Origin: Candidatus Zipacnadia bacterium
GTDB lineage: Bacteria > Armatimonadota > Zipacnadia > Zipacnadales > UBA5352
Direction: 5' to 3'
DNA length: 43,342 bases
NCBI GenBank assembly: GCA_029820295.1
Contig: JALGVA010000024.1
Span: forward strand, 1-43,342
The notes below the pieces were generated by a model that saw nothing but the letters and a program-made list of their open reading frames with translations, had not been told where the DNA came from and did not search any database. Positions 17,045 through 24,919 of this stretch are shown here, in pieces. The translations under genes and the position numbers were made by a program. Every line of letters begins with the position of its first letter. The first letter of the stretch is position 1.

Positions 17045-17079
17045 GACGGCGGCTGTGAAGAGCCGCGCTGCGCACGGCC
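17045..17079 (+). repeat. TGAA-loop hairpin repeat, copy C (diverged)
   Basis: ACGGCGGCTGTGAAGAGCCG keeps the GGCGGC left edge and the TGAA loop of copies A and B. Its stem bases are different but still paired (GCGGCT/AGCCGC), and it ends in ACGGC like the others. Preserved pairing despite changed bases argues that the hairpin itself is selected. Confidence 0.4.
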
Positions 17080-17194
17080 ACACGTCCTGCAACCGAGGTC
17101 CTGGCGCGCCCGCCGTGGCCGTGCGCCGTCAGGAGCGGCGGTGCTCCGGCACCGCCCGGCCGTTCGTCTGGTCGTTGCCGAGGCGGGCACGCCT

Positions 17195-19186
17195 CTACGG
17201 CGCGGCCGCCGGCTCGATCAGCACCACCCGGAACGAGTTGGCGGGCACGCACAGCACCAGGTTTGGGCCCAGCGGCGGGCAGGGCGCGCCGGTCAGCGCA
17301 TCGGTGACCGTGACCTCACTCCCCAGCTCCGCCGCGGTCGGGCGCAGGTCCATGCGCATCGCCAGCTTGTCATCGGTCGGGTTGCCGATGGTGAGCATCA
17401 CGCGATTGTCCGCCCGCCGATACGCGCCCACCAGCAGCTCCTCGGGGCCGACCGGCAGCCACGCCGGCGTGGCCTCGGGCGTGAACCACTCGACCGGCTC
17501 GGTGCCCAGGCCGAACGCCAGGCGCGCCTGCAGCACGCGCGACAGCCGTGAGTAGTCCATCCACGTGGGCACCGACATCAGCACATTGCCGTAGGGCAGC
17601 GTGCGCGTGATCAGCCAGTCGGTGTACTCCTCGCGCAGGTTCAGCGCCGAGGGCAGGAAGCACGGCTGCGAGCCCCACTGGCGGCCGGTCGCGGTGATGT
17701 CGAGGAACAGCGGCGTGATCTGCTCGGGCGTGCCGTGAGACTTGACGCGGAAGTGCTCGCCGTCGGAGTAGATGTCGCAGAAGGTCAGGTTCAGGCTGTT
17801 GGAGTTGCGCGAGTTGTGCTCCCAGATCAGCCCGGTGTCGGGCTTGCGGCCGTGGATGACGTTCCACAGGCGCTTGTGCAGTTCGCGGGTGGCGAAGTAG
17901 GGGTAAGTCGGCCCGCGGTCGCCGCCGCACCCGTGCAGGGGGTTGGTGCAGTAGTAGGGGCCGGCGTTGTCGATGTAGACGCCGTCGAGATCGTAGTCCT
18001 CCATCACGCGGTCAACCGCCCAGATCAGCCAGTCGGTGTAGCTGCTGTTCGGGCAGGTGCTGGAGAAGCCCTCAAAGCCGCGCTCGTTGGGCTCTCCCCC
18101 GAAGAACGGTTCCCCGTCCTCGATGCTCATCATCCACTCGTCGCGATGGCGCTCATGCACCGGCGAGGGGCCCGTGCCCGAGAGCGTGATGTAGACCACG
18201 GCACTGATGCCGCGCTCGTGCCACGCCTGCACCGCGGTGCGCAGCGCCTCCGGGTCGCTGGGCGAGGGGTAGCTGAAGTACTCGGTGGCGGAGTTCCAGA
18301 CCAGGGCCACGGTCTGGCCGCGCTCGGCCAGCTCCTCGGCGCCCTCGATGGTGAAGGGGCCGGAGTTGCCCACATGACGGCCGTGCCAGCCCACCGGCAG
18401 CGGCTTGCCCGGCGAGGCCTGGAGGCCCAGCGTCCACGCGATCTCGCCCGCCACGGCGGTCGGCTCCCCGATCAGGTTCACGCGCAGTACGAGTGCATCG
18501 GCGGTGCGCTCGTACTGGATCTGGCTCTCGCTCGGGCCCATCAGGTCGCCGGGATGCTCGGTGATGAAGGTCAGGCCGCGATAGTGGTCGCCGATCCAGG
18601 TACATGCCTGCCACGGCGTCTCGCGGATCCAGCCCACCTCCTGGCCGATGGCCAGATACTCGGTCGTGCCCCACTGCGCGTACTCATGCAGGAACAGCGC
18701 GACCTCGGGGCGGATGGGAATCTCGATGGCGAGGCGATCGACGGTGGCATTGCCGGCGACCGTCAGGTTCACCTGAATCAGGCCATCGTACTCCAGCCAG
18801 CAGGCCGTGCTGACCGCCAGGTTGCCGGCCTGCGCCTGCGTGGTGAACTCGACCCGGTCGGGACGCCGCACGCCGACCGTGGCCTCCCCGCCGGAGAGCA
18901 CGTGCTCCTCGCCACCGGCCGCCAGCACCAGGCGCATGGGCGCGGCCAGCAGCGCCTCGCCCTGGCTGGTGATCTGCGCGGGCAGCGGCCCGGCCAGCGT
19001 GTAGTCGCGGCCCCAGCAGCTCACGGTCGAGCCATCGACCGTCAGCGGCTCGAAGGGCGCGGGCACGTCGGTGGTCACGCCAACGTTCGCGGTCAGCCAC
19101 GGGTCGGCGGGGTCGCTGAGATCGGTCGCGGCGATGACGGGCAATGCGGGCACGACCGCAAGCAGGATGGCTGTGGTCATGCGCAT
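17195..19186 (-). CDS. Secreted TIM-barrel glycoside-hydrolase-like protein
   Basis: The 663-residue exported protein has a signal peptide (TTAILLAVVPALPVIA, cleavage near AAT). The first half of about 260 residues is beta-rich. The second half looks like a TIM barrel: ISAVVYITLSG; DGVYIDNAGPYYC with an acidic pair where barrel hydrolases keep catalytic residues; IWEHNS; and CDIYSDGEHFR. It ends in a small beta domain (VMLTIGNPTDDKLAMRMDL) typical of alpha-galactosidase-like and GH123/DUF6067-like proteins. I could not assign a family with confidence. The ATG follows TGAGGTGA. The Gfo/Idh gene ends 29 bases upstream, suggesting one operon. Confidence 0.6.
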   Translation of the reverse strand: MRMTTAILLAVVPALPVIAATDLSDPADPWLTANVGVTTDVPAPFEPLTVDGSTVSCWGRDYTLAGPLPAQITSQGEALLAAPMRLVLAAGGEEHVLSGGEATVGVRRPDRVEFTTQAQAGNLAVSTACWLEYDGLIQVNLTVAGNATVDRLAIEIPIRPEVALFLHEYAQWGTTEYLAIGQEVGWIRETPWQACTWIGDHYRGLTFITEHPGDLMGPSESQIQYERTADALVLRVNLIGEPTAVAGEIAWTLGLQASPGKPLPVGWHGRHVGNSGPFTIEGAEELAERGQTVALVWNSATEYFSYPSPSDPEALRTAVQAWHERGISAVVYITLSGTGPSPVHERHRDEWMMSIEDGEPFFGGEPNERGFEGFSSTCPNSSYTDWLIWAVDRVMEDYDLDGVYIDNAGPYYCTNPLHGCGGDRGPTYPYFATRELHKRLWNVIHGRKPDTGLIWEHNSRNSNSLNLTFCDIYSDGEHFRVKSHGTPEQITPLFLDITATGRQWGSQPCFLPSALNLREEYTDWLITRTLPYGNVLMSVPTWMDYSRLSRVLQARLAFGLGTEPVEWFTPEATPAWLPVGPEELLVGAYRRADNRVMLTIGNPTDDKLAMRMDLRPTAAELGSEVTVTDALTGAPCPPLGPNLVLCVPANSFRVVLIEPAAAP

Positions 19187-19215
19187 GGCGTCACCTCAGT
19201 GTGCGTAGGTGTCGG

Positions 19216-20211
19216 TCAGATCTCCGGGACGGGCATATCGCGCTCGCCGGTGTCGGCGGCCTTCTGCGCCACCAGCACGGCCATCTGTGAGCGGAAGACC
19301 TCGTCCATGGGCAACACGCGTTCGGTGCCGAACTCCAGGTGGGAGACGAAGTCCTCGAAGGGTGAGCCGAAGGGCAGCTTGACTGCGGCGACCGGTACCT
19401 CCTCGTCGGCGCCGCCGATGGGGCGCATGAGGATGCGACCGTGCTCGACCGCGAGGTAGCCGTCGCTGCCGGTGATGAAGAACTGCCAGCTTCGCCCGGG
19501 CATGTAGGAGACGTCGGCCATCACGCGCGGGCCGCCGGTCATGGTCATCAGGCACTGCGCGCCCACCTGGAAGAACGGCACCTCGGGCAGGCTGGCGTTC
19601 CACGTCTCGGCGGCGACCACGGTCTCGAACTCGCGGCCGGTGCAGTAGCGCAGCATGTCGGCGCCGTGGATGAAGATGTCGTTGATGGTGCCGCCGTGCT
19701 TGCCCTCCTCGAAGTACCAGCGCGGGCGGGTGTCCGGGTAGCCCAGCGGGTGCTGCCCGAAGGTGGTGGCGGCCAGGAAGTCGCCGATGGCGCCGTCCTG
19801 CATGAGCGCGCGCATGGTCTGGTACTCGGCGCCGAAGCGCATCGAGAGCTGCATGGATACCTCGAGCCCGCTTTCGTCGCACAGGCGCCTGATCTCGCGC
19901 AGCTCCTCGATGGAGGTGCACAGTGGCTTGTCGGTGACCACGTGCTTGCCGGCCTGCAGCGCCTTGATGATGACCGAGCCGCGCTTCGCGTAGTACTCGG
20001 CGGTGGCTACCAGGTCGAAGTCCACGTCGGCCAGCAGGTCGTCGAAGGTGGGGTGGGTGCGCTCAAGTTCGGTGCGTTCGAGGATCGACAGGTCGTCGTC
20101 AGACTCCTCGACGACGCCGACGATCTCGCAGTAGTCGAGGTCGCGGATGGCGCTCACGAAGCTTGTCATGTGGCCGTGCCGGAAGCCAACGAGGGCAACG
20201 CGCAGAGGCAT
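19216..20211 (-). CDS. Gfo/Idh/MocA family oxidoreductase
   Basis: This complete 331-residue NAD(P)-dependent sugar or polyol dehydrogenase-like protein has an N-terminal Rossmann strand RVALVGFRHGHM in which the usual GxGxxG is replaced by GFRHGH. It carries the DKP motif (residues 94-96, in place of EKP) and the substrate-domain segment GGTINDIFIHGADML, where D178, H182 and D185 occupy the family's catalytic positions. The ATG at 20211 was chosen over upstream in-frame codons because it begins the Rossmann strand and GGGAG lies upstream. It is followed by a TIM-barrel hydrolase-like gene and preceded by the GNAT/nitrilase/C45 operon, about 85 bases away. Confidence 0.88.
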   Translation of the reverse strand: MPLRVALVGFRHGHMTSFVSAIRDLDYCEIVGVVEESDDDLSILERTELERTHPTFDDLLADVDFDLVATAEYYAKRGSVIIKALQAGKHVVTDKPLCTSIEELREIRRLCDESGLEVSMQLSMRFGAEYQTMRALMQDGAIGDFLAATTFGQHPLGYPDTRPRWYFEEGKHGGTINDIFIHGADMLRYCTGREFETVVAAETWNASLPEVPFFQVGAQCLMTMTGGPRVMADVSYMPGRSWQFFITGSDGYLAVEHGRILMRPIGGADEEVPVAAVKLPFGSPFEDFVSHLEFGTERVLPMDEVFRSQMAVLVAQKAADTGERDMPVPEI

Positions 20212-20296
20212 GGTGGGGGCTCCCTCCGGGAATGTCGTCTCAGTGCGGGTCGAGAGCGAGGTTCGCGCCGTGGCGCCCCGGAACCTGCCCGGAAGC

Positions 20297-21502
20297 TCAC
20301 TCCAACGCCTGCAACGCCGCCAGCGCATCATCCACGCACGCGGCCGTCAGCTCCTCCAGTGCGCCGGCATCGTCGGGAGGTACGGCCTCGGCGCGCGCGC
20401 GACACTCGGCCTGCAGCGCCGCGACCTGCTCGGCGGGCAGGCCTGGCTGGGTCGGCGGGCGACTGAGGGATCCGTCCAGCAGCGCGACCGGCAGGCGCTC
20501 GACGCCGAGGGCCAGCGGCACGAAGGGCAGCCGCCCCGGTCGCCCCACGCACACCCACGCGATGCTGCGCTCGGGGGCGCCGGCGTCGATCTCCACCGTC
20601 AGCGCGCTGATGGTGCTGTCGAAGGAGACTCCGGGCAGGCGCGCCGCCGCCATGAACGCGGCGGCGTCGAGCGTGCCTGCGTGGGCATCCATGAACTCAC
20701 GAAGCCCGGAGCGCTCAAGGCTGAGCAGGTAGCCGTCGCGCTGCCACTGCGCCTCCAGGCGATCGTTCCAGTTGACCACCCGCAGCACGTTCCCCGCGGC
20801 GTCGGCGAACATCCAGTTGGTGGCGCGGCGGCCGCCGGCGTACCAGCGCTGGTCGGTCCATTGCCGCAGGATCGCCAGCGCCTCCTCGCAGTTCTCGGCG
20901 CGTTCGGCGATGTGCCGCAGCCCCCAGGGGTTCATCAGCCCGCGGCCCCCGGGGTTGGACTCCTCCGCGCCGGTGTCCGCCGAGCCCGCCAGGCCGCGCT
21001 CGTTGACCATCATCATGCAGCCGAGGTCGCTGGCGTCCGACAGCGTGAGGAATGCACAGACGCCGGGCACGCGCGGGCGCTTGACATAGGCCACCTGCGG
21101 GCGCGCCACGTTATCGCGCGACTTGTGGAAGACGGTGTTGCCGCGCGCAGTCACACAGCCGGCGGCCGCGTATGACGTGCACTCGTCGGCGAGGAACACC
21201 AGCTCGCGGTACTTGCCGACATGGTAGGCGAGGTGCAGGTCGGTGTCGATCCCGGCGGCGTCGGCGGCTGCGTCCGCCTCTTCACGCCAATGCGGGGCGA
21301 CCCGCTCGATGATGCCGACGCCGGTCCACGCGCGGCGCAGCAGCTCATCGCGGTCGATTCCGCGCTCGCGGCCCATCTGCACGAAGGCCGCGCATTGCTC
21401 GCGCATCGCCTGCGCGTTGAGCCGCCCCCAGGTGGCGCCGATCTCGCGGGGGGTGCCGGTCAGCGAGACCATCCGCGTCGCGTCAGCCGCGTCGCGCATC
21501 AT
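20297..21502 (-). CDS. C45-type Ntn-hydrolase (acyl-CoA:6-APA acyltransferase-like)
   Basis: The 401-residue protein resembles the peptidase C45 / acyl-coenzyme A:6-aminopenicillanic-acid acyltransferase family. C108 in ECTSYAAAGCVTARG matches the family's autocatalytic nucleophile in 'gCTsfaa.g..t.dG', which becomes the N-terminus after self-cleavage. Later family segments include GLAGSADTG and TNWMFADAAGNVLRVVNW. Members transfer or hydrolyse acyl groups at amide bonds. The start at 21502 overlaps the stop of the nitrilase gene as ATGA, with GGAGATGGG just before it, so translation is probably coupled. It is the last gene of a three-gene operon. Confidence 0.75.
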   Translation of the reverse strand: MMRDAADATRMVSLTGTPREIGATWGRLNAQAMREQCAAFVQMGRERGIDRDELLRRAWTGVGIIERVAPHWREEADAAADAAGIDTDLHLAYHVGKYRELVFLADECTSYAAAGCVTARGNTVFHKSRDNVARPQVAYVKRPRVPGVCAFLTLSDASDLGCMMMVNERGLAGSADTGAEESNPGGRGLMNPWGLRHIAERAENCEEALAILRQWTDQRWYAGGRRATNWMFADAAGNVLRVVNWNDRLEAQWQRDGYLLSLERSGLREFMDAHAGTLDAAAFMAAARLPGVSFDSTISALTVEIDAGAPERSIAWVCVGRPGRLPFVPLALGVERLPVALLDGSLSRPPTQPGLPAEQVAALQAECRARAEAVPPDDAGALEELTAACVDDALAALQALE

Positions 21503-22260
21503 CCCATCTCCCATGCGAAGCCATAGACGTCCGGATGACGCTCGTCGAGCATGTTCGCGCCGCCCACCATGTCGAGGTCGCAGGCGTGCAGCAGGAACTC
21601 GGCATCGCCGACGAGGTGCGCCGCGATTTCGCCGTCCGGGCTGCAGATGAGGCTCTCCTTCGGGTGGGTGAAGCACACCCAGCAGGCGTTCTCGTAGGCG
21701 CGCGTCTGCATCCACATGGCGTTGCGTGCCCCGGACATGCCGTAGGTGGGCATGGCGATCAGTCGCGCGCCCTTGAGCCGCAGCGAGCGCATGATCTCCG
21801 GCCAGCGCCGGTCGGCGCAGATCGTGACGCCGAGGACGCCGAAGTCGGTCTCGAACACCGGCAGCGACTTCCCGTACGCATAGCGCTCGTGGGCCTGAAT
21901 CTTGTCGTACTGCCCGACGAAGCTCCCGTCGGGCGCGATCACGTGCGCGGTGTTGAAGAAGCCGTCCTCGCGGCGCTCCGACAGGCCCGCGACCAGCCAG
22001 ACGCCACACTCGGCCGCGACCTCGCGCAGGCGCGTTGCGCGTGGGCCGTCCGGGCCGGGCTCGCAGACTTCGGCGAAGCGCTCGGCGGTCCACGCCTGGT
22101 CGTGGATCACGTAGCCATCGACGAAGCACTCGGGCGTGATCACCAGGTGCGCTCCCGCGGCGGCGATCTCCGGGATGAGGCGCTCGAGGGTGGCCATGTT
22201 GGCCTCGGGCCGCCACTTCTCGGGGACGACCTTGATCATGCCGACGGTCAGCGCATTCAT
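21499..22260 (-). CDS. Carbon-nitrogen hydrolase (nitrilase superfamily)
   Basis: The 253-residue cytoplasmic enzyme has the full catalytic set of the superfamily: E44 in VITPECFVDGY, K120 in GQYDKIQ and the nucleophile C148 in VTICADRRWPE. Such enzymes hydrolyse amides, nitriles or carbamoyl groups. Because the third motif is CADRRWPE, an amidase or N-carbamoyl amidohydrolase branch is likelier than a true nitrilase. The start overlaps the GNAT stop as ATGA at 22257-22260. It stands in the middle of the GNAT, amidase and Ntn-hydrolase operon. Confidence 0.9.
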   Translation of the reverse strand: MNALTVGMIKVVPEKWRPEANMATLERLIPEIAAAGAHLVITPECFVDGYVIHDQAWTAERFAEVCEPGPDGPRATRLREVAAECGVWLVAGLSERREDGFFNTAHVIAPDGSFVGQYDKIQAHERYAYGKSLPVFETDFGVLGVTICADRRWPEIMRSLRLKGARLIAMPTYGMSGARNAMWMQTRAYENACWVCFTHPKESLICSPDGEIAAHLVGDAEFLLHACDLDMVGGANMLDERHPDVYGFAWEMG

Positions 22261-22733
22261 GCGCCGCGCACCCCCTCGACCGGCTGCTCGTAGACGATGT
22301 AGTCGGCTTCGTTCATGCCCAGGCGCTCGTAGGCCAGCCGGGCGCGTTCGTTGTCGCGGCGCACGTAGAGACGCAGGGCCGCAGCGTGCGCGTCGCGCGC
22401 CGCCTGCTCGATGTGCCGGTAGATAGCGGCGAAGACGCCGCGCCGGCGCCACTCGGGCAGTACGTAGACGCTCTGCAGCCACCAGTACTCGCAGCAGTTC
22501 CAGTCGCTCCACTCGGAGGTGACCAGCGCCTGGCCGACCAGCCCCTCGTCGGCCTCGGCCACGTAGTAGACGCCCCTGGCGCGGTCCTGGAGCGCCGCGC
22601 GCACCGCCGCCGCCACGACCTTCTCGTCCAGCACCGCGCCCTCGCTGTCGCGGGCCATGGCCACCACGAACTCGGTCACCAGCAGCGCGTCCTGTGGCTT
22701 GGCCTCGCGGACGATCACCTCTGCCTGCGCCAT
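22257..22733 (-). CDS. GNAT family N-acetyltransferase
   Basis: The 158-residue acetyltransferase has the GNAT motif A strand/loop YVLPEWRRRGVFAAIYRHIEQAA, where the acetyl-CoA pyrophosphate binds at R/QxxGxG/A-like RRRGVF, plus the later AALRLYVRRDNERARLAYERLGM segment. The substrate amine is unknown. The ATG at 22733 is preceded by GGGAGGTG; the GTG nine bases upstream lies in that ribosome site and is rejected as start. It is the first gene of the operon with a carbon-nitrogen hydrolase and a C45-type hydrolase, joined by ATGA overlaps. Confidence 0.88.
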   Translation of the reverse strand: MAQAEVIVREAKPQDALLVTEFVVAMARDSEGAVLDEKVVAAAVRAALQDRARGVYYVAEADEGLVGQALVTSEWSDWNCCEYWWLQSVYVLPEWRRRGVFAAIYRHIEQAARDAHAAALRLYVRRDNERARLAYERLGMNEADYIVYEQPVEGVRGA

Positions 22734-22795
22734 CGCGCGCACCTCCCGGGCGGGATGGTTCGCCGGGGCGGGCGCCGCTCCTGCCGGTACGCGAA

Positions 22796-22824
22796 CACGC
22801 CCCCGCAGGTGTCGCGGGGGCGTG
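22796..22824 (-). terminator. Terminator-like hairpin behind the hydroxyacid dehydrogenase (no U-tract)
   Basis: An 11-bp perfect GC-rich stem (22796-22806 with 22814-22824) closes a seven-base loop, 24 bases after the dehydrogenase stop and before the GNAT operon. The bases after the stem on the minus strand are TTCGCG, so there is no U-run. Confidence 0.55.
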
Positions 22825-22847
22825 GAAGCCTCGAGTCGGGCGGAAGC

Positions 22848-23843
22848 CTAGCCGAGGACGTCGGGGTTGACCGGCGTCGGTGGCCGCTCTCCGGCGAAGA
22901 AGCTCAGCAGGTTGGTGACCGCCAGGTCTGCCATCTCGGTGCGCGTTTCGATGGTCGCACTGCCCAGGTGGGGGAGGACGATGACGTTGTCCAGCTCCGC
23001 GAGGCCCGGCTTCATCGCCGGTTCGTCCTCGAACACATCCAGCGCGGCGCCGGCGATGACGCCCTCGCGCAGCGCCTCGACCAGCGCCTCCTCGTCCACA
23101 ACGGGCCCGCGCGAGGCGTTGATCAGATAGGCGTTCGGGCCCATCAGCTCCAGTTCGCGCCGGCCGATGAGGTGGTGGGTCTCCTCCACAAGCGGGACGT
23201 GCAGGGTGACGAAGTCCGAGCGCCGGAGCACCTCGTCGATCTCAACCTCGTCGGCATGGAGCAGGTGCTCGGCGACGGGCGGCAGATCGACGAAGACGTC
23301 GCTGTAGAGGATCTCCATGTCGAAGCCGATGGCGCGGCGGGCGACGGCCTGGCCGATCTGGCCCATGCCGATGATGCCGAGGGTCTTGCCGTAGACGTCG
23401 GAGCCGAGCAGGAGCATCGGCGCCCAGCCGACGTACTTGCCCGCGCGCATGAACTTGTCGCCCTCGACCACGCGGCGGGCGATGGCCATGATCAGGGCCC
23501 AGGTCAGGTCGGCGGTGGTCTCAGTGAGCACGCCCGGCGTGTTGGTCACCAGGATGCCGCGTTTCGTGGCCTCGTCCACGTCGATGTTGTTGTAGCCGAC
23601 GGCGTAGTTGGCGACGATCCTCAGGTTCGGCGCCGCGTCGAAGACCTCGGCGTCGATGGTATCGGTGAGCAGCGAGAGCAAACCGTCCACGTCGGCGACC
23701 GCCTCCAGCAGCTCGTCGCGCTCGAGCACGCGGTCATGGGGATTCACCGACCACTCGACCTTGCCGTCGAGTCGGTCGAGGGCGCTCTGCGGCAGTTGCC
23801 TGGTCACGTAGACCTTCTCCACGTCGGTCACATCCTTGCCCAT
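22848..23843 (-). CDS. D-2-hydroxyacid dehydrogenase (glyoxylate/hydroxypyruvate reductase-like)
   Basis: The 331-residue enzyme of the D-isomer-specific 2-hydroxyacid dehydrogenase family reduces a 2-keto acid with NAD(P)H. It has the Rossmann motif IIGMGQIG (G159, G161, G164) and the three catalytic residues R245 (NASRGPVVD), E274 (FEDEP) and H292 (LPHLGSAT). It most resembles GyaR-type glyoxylate reductase / glycerate dehydrogenases by length and the ANYAVGYNNID segment. The ATG at 23843 opens at the expected N-terminus. It is transcribed alone from its own promoter through a leader with striking hairpins and ends at a GC-rich hairpin. Confidence 0.88.
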   Translation of the reverse strand: MGKDVTDVEKVYVTRQLPQSALDRLDGKVEWSVNPHDRVLERDELLEAVADVDGLLSLLTDTIDAEVFDAAPNLRIVANYAVGYNNIDVDEATKRGILVTNTPGVLTETTADLTWALIMAIARRVVEGDKFMRAGKYVGWAPMLLLGSDVYGKTLGIIGMGQIGQAVARRAIGFDMEILYSDVFVDLPPVAEHLLHADEVEIDEVLRRSDFVTLHVPLVEETHHLIGRRELELMGPNAYLINASRGPVVDEEALVEALREGVIAGAALDVFEDEPAMKPGLAELDNVIVLPHLGSATIETRTEMADLAVTNLLSFFAGERPPTPVNPDVLG

Positions 23844-23850
23844 GATTCCC

Positions 23851-23870
23851 GCGGCCGCCGCGGCGGCCGC
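23851..23870 (-). promoter_or_regulatory. Perfect 20-base palindrome just before the dehydrogenase ribosome site
   Basis: GCGGCCGCCGCGGCGGCCGC reads identically on both strands. It ends seven bases before the ATG at 23843, touching the weak GGGA ribosome site. As RNA it would fold into an extremely stable GC hairpin that could limit ribosome access. It could also be a protein-binding site or a chance by-product of high GC. Confidence 0.4.
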
Positions 23871-23994
23871 CGTCAGTGATATCTCCGGCCCGTCACACGG
23901 TCGCGCGTCCCGTGACCACGCGACCCATGCTCGATCGCTGGGAAGCCCCCCAAAAGGAAGCCCGCACGTCTTCTCAGCCGGCCGGCGACTGCCA

Positions 23995-24011
23995 CTCCGC
24001 CGACGGCGGAG
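23995..24011 (-). promoter_or_regulatory. Hairpin at the 5' end of the dehydrogenase leader
   Basis: CTCCGCC and GGCGGAG form a seven-bp stem with a three-base loop. Given the promoter at 24017-24046, transcription should begin at about 24010, so this hairpin would be the very 5' end of the mRNA and may protect it from decay. Confidence 0.4.
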
Positions 24012-24016
24012 AGCAA

Positions 24017-24046
24017 AGTATAGCCAAGCCACGTCGCGCCGGTCAA
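24017..24046 (-). promoter_or_regulatory. Sigma70 promoter for the hydroxyacid dehydrogenase
   Basis: On the minus strand TTGACC (24041-24046) and TATACT (24017-24022) each match five of six positions, with an 18-base spacer. It lies just past the end of the amrB gene and leaves a leader of about 167 bases. Confidence 0.75.
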
Positions 24047-24050
24047 GCGC

Positions 24051-24902
24051 TCAGCGCCGGATGGCGCCGCAGTAGTAGCCGACGACCTCGCCGGCGGGCA
24101 CGACATCGCCCGAGGTCGAGTACGCCAGCGACTGCACGCGCGCGGCGCCGCAGGCCTTCGCGGCCACGATGGTCGCGGCCACCGGCCCCACGCCGCACAT
24201 GCTGATGCGGCGCGCGTCGCGTTCGCGCACCAGGCCCTCGGGGTCCAGCGCCTCGATGCGCTCGATGAGGATGCGGTCCTTGCGGCGCGCGGCCGCGTCG
24301 GACTCGTAGTGCGTCATGTCGGTGCTGGCGATGATCACGGCGTTGCGGCCGTCGAGCGCGTTGAAGACCGCCTCACCGACCGTACGCGCCGACGCGATGT
24401 CGTGCGCCGCCATCATCACCGGCACGAACAGCAGCGACTCTTCGTAGACGTACTGCAGGAAGGGAAGCTGCACCTCAATGCTGTGCTCGACGATGAAGGC
24501 GCCGGGATCGGTGGAGAACTGCGGCAGGCCCGCCGCGATGGCGCCGGCCACGTCCTCGTCGATGAGCACGTCGCCCAGGGGCGTCTGCCAGGCGCCTTCG
24601 GTCTGCACCGCGGACACCAGGCCGGCGCGGCCATGGTTGAGACCGATCACGACCACGACCTCGGGCACGCCGTCGCCGGCGAGTGCGAGGTAGCCGTGCG
24701 CGGCGGTCGCGCCCGAGAACACGTAGCCGGCGTGCGGAGCGATCAGGCCCAGGATCTCGCGCGGGCCGCTCTCGGCCGGCTCGGGCAGTGCGCCGGGCCC
24801 GAGGTCGCTCATAAAGCAGTCCTCGATCTGGCCGGTCAGTGCGGTGCGCGATGCCGGGTAGAACTGGCCCGCGACCGCGGGCTTGCGGATGCGTCCGGGC
24901 AT
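24051..24902 (-). CDS. amrB: AmmeMemoRadiSam system protein B (MEMO1 family)
   Basis: The 283-residue MEMO-like protein keeps the metal-site residues of this family: H57 in APHAGYVFSG, H90 in GLNH, D195/H198 in STDMTHYE and C236 in SMCGVGP. In bacteria MEMO proteins usually travel with an AMMECR1-domain protein and a radical SAM enzyme, but neither is in this window. The biochemical role is unsettled, with metal-dependent redox or dioxygenase-like activity proposed for the family. GGAGGTGG precedes the ATG. It follows proS by 17 bases and closes the long dxr-to-amrB gene row. Confidence 0.9.
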   Translation of the reverse strand: MPGRIRKPAVAGQFYPASRTALTGQIEDCFMSDLGPGALPEPAESGPREILGLIAPHAGYVFSGATAAHGYLALAGDGVPEVVVVIGLNHGRAGLVSAVQTEGAWQTPLGDVLIDEDVAGAIAAGLPQFSTDPGAFIVEHSIEVQLPFLQYVYEESLLFVPVMMAAHDIASARTVGEAVFNALDGRNAVIIASTDMTHYESDAAARRKDRILIERIEALDPEGLVRERDARRISMCGVGPVAATIVAAKACGAARVQSLAYSTSGDVVPAGEVVGYYCGAIRR

Positions 24903-24919
24903 GCTGCCACCTCCAGTAC

